A DNA stretch of 64,000 nt from Bacillota bacterium. GTDB taxonomy: Bacteria; Bacillota; Clostridia; Christensenellales; Aristaeellaceae. The stretch spans positions 225,709-289,708 of the forward strand of contig JAEYOV010000076.1 in NCBI GenBank assembly GCA_023411395.1, read 5' to 3'. Below, piece after piece: positions 53,024 to 61,188 of this stretch (position 1 is its first letter; each line of letters begins with the position of its first letter). The notes beneath the pieces were generated by a model. It was not told where the DNA came from. It made no database searches and was given only the letters and a program-made list of their open reading frames with translations. A program made the position numbers and the translations under genes.

Positions 53024-53841
53024 GGCTTACCTATTATGGCACAGGCGCGGCGGAAGCGATTCCCGCCCTGTACTGCTCCTGCAAAATCTGCGAAAACGCA
53101 AGAACCGAAGGCGGCAGGGAAATACGCTCCAGGCATTTGACCACGGTGGACGGCGACATTCAGTTTGACCTTTCCCCGGACTTTTTCTATCACATCACCG
53201 TCCTGGGCATGGAGCCCCGCAACATCCGGCACCTTGTGGTGACTCACGCCCACAGTGACCACTTCGCCCCGGATCCGCTGAACCTGCGCCGCACGCCCTT
53301 TGCCCTGACGGAGGTCTTGCCCTTACATCTCATCTGCAATGAAACAGTGGCCAGGCAGGCGGAAGCCGCTATGGAAAAAGGATATTCGGGAAGCAGCGTC
53401 GATCTTACGTCAATCAAGCCCTATACACCCATTCAATTGGATGACGAAACCACAATCACCGCGTTGCCGGCCCATCACGCGCCGGAGGCCGGTGGAGGGT
53501 ACATCTATCTGCTGGAGCGTAAAGGGAAGCGGCTGCTGTACGCCCACGATACCGGCATCCCCAAAGACGAGGTATTTGATTGCCTGGCCGGGCATGCCCT
53601 TGACGCCGTATCCCTGGATTGCACGGGAGCTTACCTGGGTGCCGGAGAGCACCATATGCACATCCCCGGCTGTGAAACCGTTGTGCGCCGCCTTCAGGAA
53701 AGCGGCGCGCTGAAAAAGGATGCCAAGGTAATCTTGAGCCATTTCTCCCATGGCGGCGGCGCAACGCAGGCCGGTCTTGAAATGGAAGCCCGAAAGCGCG
53801 GCTGGATCGCGGCGTATGACGGGCTGGCCATTGAGATTTGA
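53020..53841 (+). CDS. MBL-fold metallo-hydrolase, PhnP-like
   Basis: The 273-residue metallo-beta-lactamase-fold protein has the metal motif T-H76-A-H78-S-D80-H81, further ligands in LPAHHAP, LLYAHDTG and ILSHFSHG, and an N-terminal zinc-type pair CSCKICENAR as in PhnP phosphodiesterases. It overlaps the GH38-like gene by four bases (ATGA), so the two are made together. Its likely role is hydrolysis of a cyclic phosphate or lactone-type intermediate linked to that sugar, by inference only. Confidence 0.82.
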   Translation: MRLTYYGTGAAEAIPALYCSCKICENARTEGGREIRSRHLTTVDGDIQFDLSPDFFYHITVLGMEPRNIRHLVVTHAHSDHFAPDPLNLRRTPFALTEVLPLHLICNETVARQAEAAMEKGYSGSSVDLTSIKPYTPIQLDDETTITALPAHHAPEAGGGYIYLLERKGKRLLYAHDTGIPKDEVFDCLAGHALDAVSLDCTGAYLGAGEHHMHIPGCETVVRRLQESGALKKDAKVILSHFSHGGGATQAGLEMEARKRGWIAAYDGLAIEI

Positions 53842-53903
53842 TACGAACGAAGCATTATTGCACCTATCATGGCTCACAAAACGGGTTCCGCAGCCCATCT
53901 GCC

Positions 53904-53966
53904 GCCGGTGGCGGCAAAAAGCTGGGCGGAGGAAGCGGACGAAACAGAGCGATGCAAGCGATAGCG
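53904..53966. repeat. Dispersed repeat, copy B (GCCRGTGGCRG...GAGCGATG family)
   Basis: It aligns by eye with 34747-34808, with shared blocks GCCGGTGGCGG, GGGCGGA, CGAAAC and GAGCGATG. It lies in the 257-base gap between convergent genes, which holds no gene. Confidence 0.45.
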
Positions 53967-53985
53967 CAATAGCGCCAATACAAGG

Positions 53986-54014
53986 CAGAGCGGGCACTGC
54001 TGCCCGCTCTGTTT
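53986..54014 (+). terminator. Hairpin terminator after the MBL gene
   Basis: CAGAGCGGGCA (53986-53996) and TGCCCGCTCTG (54001-54011) form a perfect 11-bp stem with a CTGC loop, followed by a short TTT. Confidence 0.6.
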
Positions 54015-54098
54015 CATAGGCTTCCAGCAGAGGTTTGCCTGCTGCCGGAATATGTTCCTGCCCGAAAGGGATCTACTCCATCCCTTTGCCATCTCTCC

Positions 54099-56549
54099 TT
54101 ACTCTTCCGCCAGCGTTTTCACGTTGGCCATGGCTGCAATGGCGTTATTTCTTGCGGTAGCCACCTGGGAGACGCTGGCCGCGGCATTAATGGCGGCATC
54201 GCCTGCCGTCTTCGCATTGTTCAGTGACGCCCAGCCTGACGTGCTGTAATCCGCCTGGTTATAGGAAGCCAGCGCGGCATCAAGCGCGTCGTGGGCATCA
54301 GATTTGGCATTTTCCAATTCCTCCGCCGCCTCTTCCACCAAGGTCTTTACAGCGGCAATGGCGGCAAGCGCATTGGTTTTTGCGCTGGCTACACCGGCAA
54401 GCGTCGTTGCCGCATCAATGGCGGCATCACCGGCAGTCTTGGCGTTGTTAAGGGCTGTCCAATTGGCCGGACTATAGTGACCTTGCGAACGCGCCGCCAA
54501 AGCAGCGGCAAGGGCGGCTTTGGCTAAAGCCTTGGCATCCACAATTTCTTCGGCCAGCGTCTTGACAGCATCCATGGCGGCAAGCGCCGCGGTTTTGGCA
54601 CTGTTCACGCCTGCAAGCGTTGTTGCCGCATCAATGGCCACATCGCCGTTTAATTTGGCACTGTTCAATTGCAGCCAGTTGGCAGAACTGTAATCGCCGG
54701 AGCTGTAGCCATTCAGCGCGGCGGTTAACGCCTGGCGGGCAGCCGCTTTGGCTTCCGCCAGTTCCTGGTTTTCCTGTGCCTTGGTCTTGATGGCCGCCAT
54801 GCCGGCTATGGCCGCCGCCTTGGCATTGTCCACCCCGGAAAAGGTGGTGGCATTGTTGATGGCCGTATCACCAGCGGCCTTTGCAGCCTGAAGCGCCTGC
54901 CAGTTTGGTGTGCTGTAATTGCTTTGGGAATAGGCGGCAAGAATGGCATTGAGCGCTGTGCGGGCAGCGGCTTTGGCTTCATCCAGCGCTATGTCATCAA
55001 AGCTCTTTACCGCCGCCATGGCATTGAGCGCCTTTGTTTTTTCTTCATTCACCTTACTCACTGTGGCAGCCGCATCGATCGCCGCGTCGCCGTCGGTCTT
55101 GGCTTTGTTAAGCGCCGTCCAGTTGGCGGCGGAATAGTCCGCCTGGCGATAACTGCCAAGGGCTGATGTAAGGGCCGCATGGGCCGCGGTTTTCGCCGCT
55201 CCCAGTTCTTCCACAGTCAAAACCTTCACAGCCGCCATGGCATTGATGGCAATTGTTTTTGCCTCGTTCACTTTGGCAATTGTGGCGGCCTTATCAATGG
55301 CCGTATCACCATCGGTCTTTGCCTTGGTCAGCGTTGCCCAGCCCGCTGTACTGTAATCCAACGGCGAATACCCTGCCAGCGCTTTCGTCAGAGCATTATG
55401 CGCCGCCGCTTTGGCATCGGCCAATTCCTTGGCTTCCTTTGCCAGGGTCTTGACGCCGGCCATGGCCTTGATGGCCGCATCCTTTGCGCTGGCTACAGCC
55501 GCGGTTGTCTGGGCAGCGTCGATGGCCTTGTCTCCATCGGACTTTGCCTTGGTCAGCGCCGTCCAATTGGCAGTGCTGTAATCCGCCTGCTTATACCCGG
55601 CCAGCGCTTTGTTCAGGGCTGTGTGCGCTGCAGCCTGGTCATTCATCAAGGCATTGGCCACAATATCCACCGTAAACTTTACGGTTTTCCCGCCCATGGT
55701 CAGTTTAACAACCTGACCTTTTGCGACTTTGGAGCTATTAAACCCGGTGATGCCGGCGCTGTAAGGATCCAGCGCCTTTGTCTTGCCGTTGGTATAGCGT
55801 CCTGTAAGCGACATGCCCGAAAGATCGATCTTTTCCCCTACAGCATAGGTAAGCTTTTTCGGCAGGGAGTTCACGGTAACGCTGCTCAGCGAATACCGGT
55901 TGACACTGATCACGAAAGATTTTTTGAAGCCGGAAATATTGATTGTCAGGCGGAAGGTGCCGGTTCTGGAGCTGGTAAAGCCGGTCACGTTGGAAGCCGA
56001 AACCTTAAGCTGCTTTTTGCTGCCATCATTATAGTTCCCCATGACGACCAGCCCTTTTAGGTCCATCTTTTCATAGGTGTAGTAGGACTTTTTCTGAGGA
56101 AGCGTTTTGATATAAACGCTGTTCAGCTTCAATGCCACAACTTTGATTTTTTTGGAAAGCGTTGAACCAAAGGCATCGGTGCCTTTGACCATGCGCCAGC
56201 CTGCGGTATAGGTTCCCGTTTTGGCCGGACCGGTAAGCGTGAATTTGAAGCTTTTGCTGCGTCCGGGCTTAATAACCTCAGTGCTCCCAAGGGTGCCTAT
56301 TGCCTTTGTAAAGGGATTGCCCGCCTGCGGCATCAGCCGGTACCCTTTGGCAGCAGTCCACGATTCGGTGCCTGTGTTCTTGACGGTAATTCTTACGCTA
56401 TACTTGCTCCCCGCGACCATTTGGCCTGGAATGCTGTTATAGGTGATGGCTGCTGCTTTTGCCGGCGCAGCCAGGACCGCGGCAGGAAACAGCGTGCATG
56501 CCAAAGTCAGTATAAGGAAAACAGACAATGCTTTGCTCAGTCGTTTCAT
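54099..56549 (-). CDS. Secreted Ig-like protein with seven ~73-residue helical repeats
   Basis: The 816-residue protein starts with a signal peptide (residues 1-28). An NBR1-Ig-like domain (VRITVKNTGTESWTAAKGY, about 35-140) and two bacterial Ig-like (Big_3 type) domains (about 145-300) follow. Seven repeats of about 73 residues then run to the end, each with AAHxAL, a Y-x-(4)-DYS-x-x-W core, then A-K-x-DGD-x-AIDAA and a VxxAKxxAIxAM helix, similar to FIVAR-type three-helix modules. There is no LPXTG sorting signal or C-terminal anchor, and the last repeat ends at the stop. A carbohydrate- or cell-wall-binding surface role is likely for such modules but not shown. GGGAGGAG precedes the ATG. 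Confidence 0.8.
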   Translation of the reverse strand: MKRLSKALSVFLILTLACTLFPAAVLAAPAKAAAITYNSIPGQMVAGSKYSVRITVKNTGTESWTAAKGYRLMPQAGNPFTKAIGTLGSTEVIKPGRSKSFKFTLTGPAKTGTYTAGWRMVKGTDAFGSTLSKKIKVVALKLNSVYIKTLPQKKSYYTYEKMDLKGLVVMGNYNDGSKKQLKVSASNVTGFTSSRTGTFRLTINISGFKKSFVISVNRYSLSSVTVNSLPKKLTYAVGEKIDLSGMSLTGRYTNGKTKALDPYSAGITGFNSSKVAKGQVVKLTMGGKTVKFTVDIVANALMNDQAAAHTALNKALAGYKQADYSTANWTALTKAKSDGDKAIDAAQTTAAVASAKDAAIKAMAGVKTLAKEAKELADAKAAAHNALTKALAGYSPLDYSTAGWATLTKAKTDGDTAIDKAATIAKVNEAKTIAINAMAAVKVLTVEELGAAKTAAHAALTSALGSYRQADYSAANWTALNKAKTDGDAAIDAAATVSKVNEEKTKALNAMAAVKSFDDIALDEAKAAARTALNAILAAYSQSNYSTPNWQALQAAKAAGDTAINNATTFSGVDNAKAAAIAGMAAIKTKAQENQELAEAKAAARQALTAALNGYSSGDYSSANWLQLNSAKLNGDVAIDAATTLAGVNSAKTAALAAMDAVKTLAEEIVDAKALAKAALAAALAARSQGHYSPANWTALNNAKTAGDAAIDAATTLAGVASAKTNALAAIAAVKTLVEEAAEELENAKSDAHDALDAALASYNQADYSTSGWASLNNAKTAGDAAINAAASVSQVATARNNAIAAMANVKTLAEE

Positions 56550-56654
56550 GAAAACTCCTCCCTTGCCACGCAGCGTATCAGCCTATGCATGGCACTCCCT
56601 TTTTCAATGCAAGCCACCTTGAACACACATGGAAAACTCATGGTACATGTGTTA

Positions 56655-56683
56655 ATCATATCCATTGTTGCCAAAATTGTCAA
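56655..56683 (-). promoter_or_regulatory. Promoter of the repeat-protein gene
   Basis: On the minus strand TTGACA (56678-56683) and TATGAT (56655-56660) are exactly 17 bases apart, about 105 bases before the start codon. Confidence 0.8.
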
Positions 56684-56728
56684 TGGACTTGCATAGGGAG
56701 AGAAGGTTTATTATGTAAAAACTCAAGC

Positions 56729-58267
56729 TTACCGTGTCAAAAGACTTGCTCCTTTATCGAACACCGGCTTCAGGGCATGGTACATTTGCGCATACATGGA
56801 AAAGCCGTCCCGGTAGGCAGCCCGGTTTTGGGGGATAGGCAGCGTTTCTGTCTCCGCCTTCAAAACGGAAGTGGCTTCCGAAAAATCGTGAAAGACGCCC
56901 GCGCCCACCCCGGCCGCCAGAGCCGCGCCGAAGGCACCGCCTTCGCCAGCGGCAGACAGCGTGTACACAGGCATTTGGAAGACGTCCGCCAGAATTTGAC
57001 GCCACAGAGGAGAAGATGAGCCGCCGCCGGATACGATCACCTCGCTGCCAGGAATAAAGGAGCAGATGATGTCCGCCACCTGCTTGAAGGCGTAGCTGAC
57101 CCCCTCCAGGACAGAACGGGTGATGTCGCACCTTTTTGTGCCCAGCGTCAGCCCGTAGAACAGGCCGCGGGCGTTGGGGTCGGGATAGGGGCAGCGCTCC
57201 CCGGCCAGATAGGGCACAAAGATCACACCGTTGGAGCCGGGGGGCGATGATTCCGCGCTCTCCCCCATGATCTCATACACGTTCCGGCCCGTTCTTCCGG
57301 CAAGCGCAATGTCGTTTTCGCACAGCGCGTCCCTGTACCAGCGGTATGCGCCGCCGGCGGTCAGGTTGCAGCCGAAGGCGTGGTACAGCCCCGGAGCGTT
57401 ATTGCAGAACATTTGGAGCTTTCCGCCGGGGTTGTGATAGAACCTGTCCAGGCCCATGGACACGTTGCCCGCGGTGCCGATGACAACACCGATCCGGCCC
57501 GGCTTCAAAAGCCCGGAGCCGGTGGACTGGATCACCGCGTCGCCACCGCCCATAAATACCTTGAGACCCTCGGGCAGGCCCGTTTCTTCCGCCGCCGCCC
57601 GCGTCACATAACCCGCCAGGCTAATTGATTCTTTGGTTTCCGGGAAAATGTTCCGGGGAAGGCCTGAGATGGCAATCAGCTCCTCCGACCAGACACGGTT
57701 TCGCGTATCGAAAAAGCCCGTGCCGGAGGCCTCCGACACATCCATGCCAATCTCGCCGCAGATACGGTACCGGATATAGTCCTTGGGGCAGAGAAAGAAA
57801 TGCATACGCTCAAAGCTCTGCGGTTCTTCCTCACGAAGCCATAGGAGTTTGCCCCCCGTGTAGCCGGAAAGCATGGTGTTGTTGGTGTAATCAAGCATGC
57901 GCTCAATCCCGCCCGCCTTTTCGATCAGCCGGTCGCACTGGGGCTGGCTGCGCTGGTCACACCACAGGAACGCAGGGCGGATAACCCTGCAGTCTTTGTC
58001 CAGGGCCACAAGCCCGTGCATCTGCCCGGAGAAGCCCACGCCCGCAAGGTCACCTTTAGCAATGCCCGCTTTGGAAAGGATGGCGGCAAGGCCCTGCTTT
58101 ACGGCCTCCCACCAATCCGAGGGATGCTGCTCCGCCCAGCCGGGGCGGGGCGTGTAAAGGGGATACTCCTGGGTGGAGGAGGCGGCGACGGCGCCCTGCT
58201 CATCCGTAAGGATGCACTTGGCGCCGGAGGTGCCGATGTCGATGCCGATGAGGTATTGCTTTTTCAT
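56729..58267 (-). CDS. xylB: Xylulokinase (XylB)
   Basis: The 512-residue FGGY-family kinase phosphorylates D-xylulose. It shows IGIDIGTSGAKCILTDEQG, the xylulokinase-type substrate motif GFSGQMHGLVALD, FLWCDQRS, the central GGGDAVIQSTGSG with the catalytic Asp, FVPYLAGERCPYPDPNARG, and the adenosine motif VSGGGSSSPLWRQILAD. The ATG has AAGGGG ten bases upstream. Xylose isomerase is not in the window. Next to a sugar ABC operon and YesMN-type regulators, it hints at xylose or xylo-oligosaccharide use. Confidence 0.92.
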   Translation of the reverse strand: MKKQYLIGIDIGTSGAKCILTDEQGAVAASSTQEYPLYTPRPGWAEQHPSDWWEAVKQGLAAILSKAGIAKGDLAGVGFSGQMHGLVALDKDCRVIRPAFLWCDQRSQPQCDRLIEKAGGIERMLDYTNNTMLSGYTGGKLLWLREEEPQSFERMHFFLCPKDYIRYRICGEIGMDVSEASGTGFFDTRNRVWSEELIAISGLPRNIFPETKESISLAGYVTRAAAEETGLPEGLKVFMGGGDAVIQSTGSGLLKPGRIGVVIGTAGNVSMGLDRFYHNPGGKLQMFCNNAPGLYHAFGCNLTAGGAYRWYRDALCENDIALAGRTGRNVYEIMGESAESSPPGSNGVIFVPYLAGERCPYPDPNARGLFYGLTLGTKRCDITRSVLEGVSYAFKQVADIICSFIPGSEVIVSGGGSSSPLWRQILADVFQMPVYTLSAAGEGGAFGAALAAGVGAGVFHDFSEATSVLKAETETLPIPQNRAAYRDGFSMYAQMYHALKPVFDKGASLLTR

Positions 58268-58337
58268 TTTGCACGCCCCTTGTCCATGGACGTTTTCCCA
58301 TGGCAGTTATCCCCTGTATCGTACCATAAGCAGGCAA

Positions 58338-58379
58338 ATAGAACAAGCGGGGGGATCCCCTTGAAAAGGAATCCCCCGC
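58338..58379 (-). terminator. Terminator after the histidine kinase gene
   Basis: GCGGGGGGAT and ATCCCCCGC arms (58347-58379) form a strong stem around CCCTTGAAAAGGA. On the minus strand the stem is followed by TTGTTCTATTTG, a broken U-tract, before xylB. Confidence 0.6.
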
Positions 58380-58404
58380 CGCCGCGCACAGGCCTTGAAG
58401 GCAT

Positions 58405-60240
58405 TCACTGCGCCTGTTTTTCAGCGTTTGGCCCGCCGCTTACCCTGGGCAGGCGGATCAAAACCTGTAGCCCGTTTTCGCTGACGAGCTCCAGCCCGTA
58501 TTCCGGGCCGAAGGTAAGCACAAGGCGCCGGTGGCAATTGGCAAGGCCGATATGCCCCTCATCGCTTTGGCTTTCCATCTGCTGCCTGAGCGCATGCAAC
58601 GTATCGTACGGGATGCCCCTGCCGTCATCCTTCACCGTGATTTCGATCCGTTCATCTGTCAGGCGGACGCGGATCAGAATATGCAATTGCACCTTTGTAT
58701 CCCAGTCGATGCCGTGCTGGATGGCGTTTTCAATCAGCGGCTGCAAAAGAAGCTTGAGGGTGTAATAGGGTCTTGCATCCTCATCAATTTCCCATTCCAC
58801 CGAAAAGCGCTGCTGGTAGCGCATATGCTGAAGGGCGACATACGCCTGCGTGTTCTTGATTTCCCGGGACAGGGGCACCAGGTCGTCGGAGGAATCGAGG
58901 CTGTACTGCAGGATATCCGTCATATTCTCGATCATGCCGCTCACATCATTGGGCCCGCCCGCGCGGTCAACACTCATCCAATAGATGGATTGAAGGGTAT
59001 TGAACAAAAAGTGGGGGTTGATCTGGGCCTTTAAGGCGGCCAGCTCCAGCATCTTCGCCTCCACCTTCTTCTCCTCCAGAAGGCGCCTCAGTTCATTCTG
59101 GCTGGCAAAATTCTTTACAATGTTATGCATCAGGGCGGTATAGGCATCGTTGCGCAAAGGGGTAATGGAGGGCAGCGGCCTTCGCTGTTCCATGGCTTCC
59201 AGCAAGGAAAAAATCTTCATGATGCTGTCGCGGGACTGCTTGGCATACAGCACGGAATAGATCAGGCAGATGACAGCCGCTGCCGCCATGCCCAGCAATA
59301 TGATCAGCACCACCCGGTTGGGCAGCGCGTACAGGTCCTTGAGCGTTGTCATGGACAGGTATGTCCAGCCGTACAGGCCGGAGGTGACGCGGGTAACCTG
59401 ATAATGCTGTCCGTTGAGCTTGTAATCCGGAATCGTGGCGGAAGGTTGATCGGTGATGGCTGCGATGTCCTCCCCGGAGGGAACGGGACCAGCATTGCTT
59501 TGCATTAACACCTGTCCGTCCACGCTCAATACCAGAAGCTGCTGATCGGGATAAGCAGCCTGCTTTTGCAGCTGCTGGTCGAAATACTTTTTATGAAGGT
59601 TCAGCACCACCACGCCCTGATGGAGGAAAAAACGCTTGTACAGCGTAATGACCTGAGTCGCCTGCTTTTCAAAGGCATACCGCTTCAACTCCCGAAGGTC
59701 GCTGTCAAAGCGCCGGTCCAACTCCCTTTGGTGCCGGTAACTTTCGTACCAGGAGGTGTCATAGAACCTGTCCAGCGTCACCAGATCGTCTGTATCGGTT
59801 AGAAAACGGCCGTAAGGGTTGTCCATATAAATATATAAGGAGTGCACATAAGGACGGGCGGCCACGGCGGGGATCAGGTAGTTGGATTTAAGCTTGCTCA
59901 CATCCTTCAGGCTGCTGTTGTAGTTCTCCCGCATCATGGAACGCATGAGGATGCCGGTGATATCTGAATTCACGCTGAAGGTGATGTTCAGGGAATCCAT
60001 TTCCCCGATGATCAATTCAATCTGGCTCTGGGTCTGCAAAAGGCGGTTGCGGTTGTTTGCGTCCGTCCAGGCGGATATACTGCCCCGCAGAGCCACGATA
60101 ATCACGATGCCAAACAGTAAAAGCGGCAGCAGCGCCCCCGGCAAAAGCGTCAGCAGCCGCTGCCAGAAAAAGCGCCCTGCTATGGAAAGATTGCGCAGGC
60201 CCCGCCGGCGGGTACGCTTAAACCAGTTTGCGGTATTCAT
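58405..60240 (-). CDS. Sensor histidine kinase, YesM type
   Basis: The 611-residue membrane kinase has span one near residues 27-50 (TLLPGALLPLLLFGIVIIVAL), a large extracytoplasmic sensor to about 325, span two near 330-350, and a HAMP-like linker. The His_kinase motif INPHFLFNTLQ (phospho-accepting His near residue 408) is followed by an ATPase domain with NAIQHGID (N box) and DDGRGIP (G box). It is the partner of the YesN-type regulator upstream, whose end it overlaps by 23 bases. The start is uncertain: I used ATG 60240, but ATG 60291 is also open with AGGA upstream. Such pairs usually sense a sugar and switch on a nearby ABC importer. Confidence 0.9.
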   Translation of the reverse strand: MNTANWFKRTRRRGLRNLSIAGRFFWQRLLTLLPGALLPLLLFGIVIIVALRGSISAWTDANNRNRLLQTQSQIELIIGEMDSLNITFSVNSDITGILMRSMMRENYNSSLKDVSKLKSNYLIPAVAARPYVHSLYIYMDNPYGRFLTDTDDLVTLDRFYDTSWYESYRHQRELDRRFDSDLRELKRYAFEKQATQVITLYKRFFLHQGVVVLNLHKKYFDQQLQKQAAYPDQQLLVLSVDGQVLMQSNAGPVPSGEDIAAITDQPSATIPDYKLNGQHYQVTRVTSGLYGWTYLSMTTLKDLYALPNRVVLIILLGMAAAAVICLIYSVLYAKQSRDSIMKIFSLLEAMEQRRPLPSITPLRNDAYTALMHNIVKNFASQNELRRLLEEKKVEAKMLELAALKAQINPHFLFNTLQSIYWMSVDRAGGPNDVSGMIENMTDILQYSLDSSDDLVPLSREIKNTQAYVALQHMRYQQRFSVEWEIDEDARPYYTLKLLLQPLIENAIQHGIDWDTKVQLHILIRVRLTDERIEITVKDDGRGIPYDTLHALRQQMESQSDEGHIGLANCHRRLVLTFGPEYGLELVSENGLQVLIRLPRVSGGPNAEKQAQ

Positions 60241-60955
60241 TCGGGCTGACGCCAAAATACTTCTTAAACGCCCGGGAGAAGTTTTTTTCATTGCTGTATC
60301 CTACCATCTCGCTGATTTTGGCGATTTTGTTGTCCTTGTTTTGCAATAGCTCCGCCGCCCGCTTCATTTTGACAGTGATGAGATAATCGATAAAATGGAT
60401 ACCCGTCTTTTCCTTGAAGTAGCGGCTTAAATAGACCGGGTTCAGGTTTACGTGGGCCGCCGCCGTCTGTAGGCTGGCATCCGCCATGCTGCCCAAAATA
60501 TGGCGGGTGATTTTCGCAATGATCCTGTCGCCCGCCTCATCCTCGGGAGCGGGAGGAGGTGCTTGCTCCCGGGCAACGGATTCGTCCAGCTCCTGCCTGA
60601 TTTTTTTGAAGACATCGATCAGCTCGTCGTACTTGGTGGATTTGACCATGTAATGGCGTATGCCAAGGTTCACGGCGCGGCGGGCATACTCAAAATCACG
60701 GTAGGCGCTGATCACCACCACCAGTGCGGGATGATGCTCCCTCTTCAGCGCCTCCGCCAGCGTAAGGCCATCCATCACCGGCATGCGGATGTCGGTGAGC
60801 ACCACATCTGCATGGTTTCCCCTCAGGTAATCCAGCGCCTGCCTGCCGTTTTCAAAGCTTTGCACAAGTTCAAAGCCGATTTGTTGCCACGGGAAAAACC
60901 TGCCAAGCCCGTTGCGGATCTGGTAATCGTCCTCCACAAGGATCAGCCTGTACAT
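60218..60955 (-). CDS. Response regulator with AraC-type output domain, YesN type
   Basis: The 245-residue regulator has a receiver domain (acidic pocket VEDD at residues 7-10, phospho-accepting Asp55 in VLTDIRMP, and the Lys of YMVKST) joined by a Pro/Glu-rich linker to an AraC DNA-binding domain (about 150-245). The helix-turn-helix units are SLQTAAAHVNLNPVYLSRYFK and IAKISEMVGYSNEKNFSRAFKK, with the ending SPNEYRKLV. It is short for a YesN protein because the middle domain is missing. It is divergent from the binding-protein gene at 61189, its probable target. Confidence 0.92.
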   Translation of the reverse strand: MYRLILVEDDYQIRNGLGRFFPWQQIGFELVQSFENGRQALDYLRGNHADVVLTDIRMPVMDGLTLAEALKREHHPALVVVISAYRDFEYARRAVNLGIRHYMVKSTKYDELIDVFKKIRQELDESVAREQAPPPAPEDEAGDRIIAKITRHILGSMADASLQTAAAHVNLNPVYLSRYFKEKTGIHFIDYLITVKMKRAAELLQNKDNKIAKISEMVGYSNEKNFSRAFKKYFGVSPNEYRKLV

Positions 60956-60986
60956 GGCCTTGCCCCTTCCCCTGCGCGCTTCATTG

Positions 60987-61014
60987 ATTTTATTTAATCA
61001 TAAAAAAGTGTCCA
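60987..61014 (-). promoter_or_regulatory. Promoter of the YesN-YesM pair
   Basis: On the minus strand TGGACA (61009-61014) and TAAAAT (60987-60992) are 16 bases apart, 32 bases before the start codon. Confidence 0.65.
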
Positions 61015-61020
61015 TGAAAA

Positions 61021-61090
61021 GAAATGATTCCCCCAAAGGTTAAGAAATGATACTTATATCAAGGAATGAAACCTGCGCTTGACAAATGAA
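61021..61090 (+). promoter_or_regulatory. Four AAATGA-type direct repeats and promoter of the sugar ABC operon
   Basis: GAAATGAT (61021, 61044), GGAATGAA (61063) and CAAATGAA (61083) stand in the same orientation at intervals of 23, 19 and 20 bases, roughly two helical turns. TTGACA (61079-61084) lies against the last copy, with AAGAAT (61102-61107) 17 bases on as a weak -10; an extended -10 TGTTATGCT (61134-61142) is the alternative. The layout suits activation by the adjacent AraC-type response regulator. Confidence 0.45.
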
Positions 61091-61188
61091 CCCCGTATGG
61101 AAAGAATTGAATCCTCCCATAACAGCCGATGCGTGTTATGCTATTTGCACAAGAACAGGTGCCCGAATGTAATAAGGAGGAGATCGAA

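Noticed and set aside
54300..55650. CRISPR-like or tandem DNA repeat array, suggested by periodic similarity about every 220 bases.
   Set aside because: The periodicity is that of the protein modules in a continuous coding frame, and there are no short identical repeats with unique spacers.
58268..58340. Two CCATGG palindromes before xylB as an operator and promoter.
   Set aside because: Only two short copies and no convincing -35/-10 pair; too little to call.
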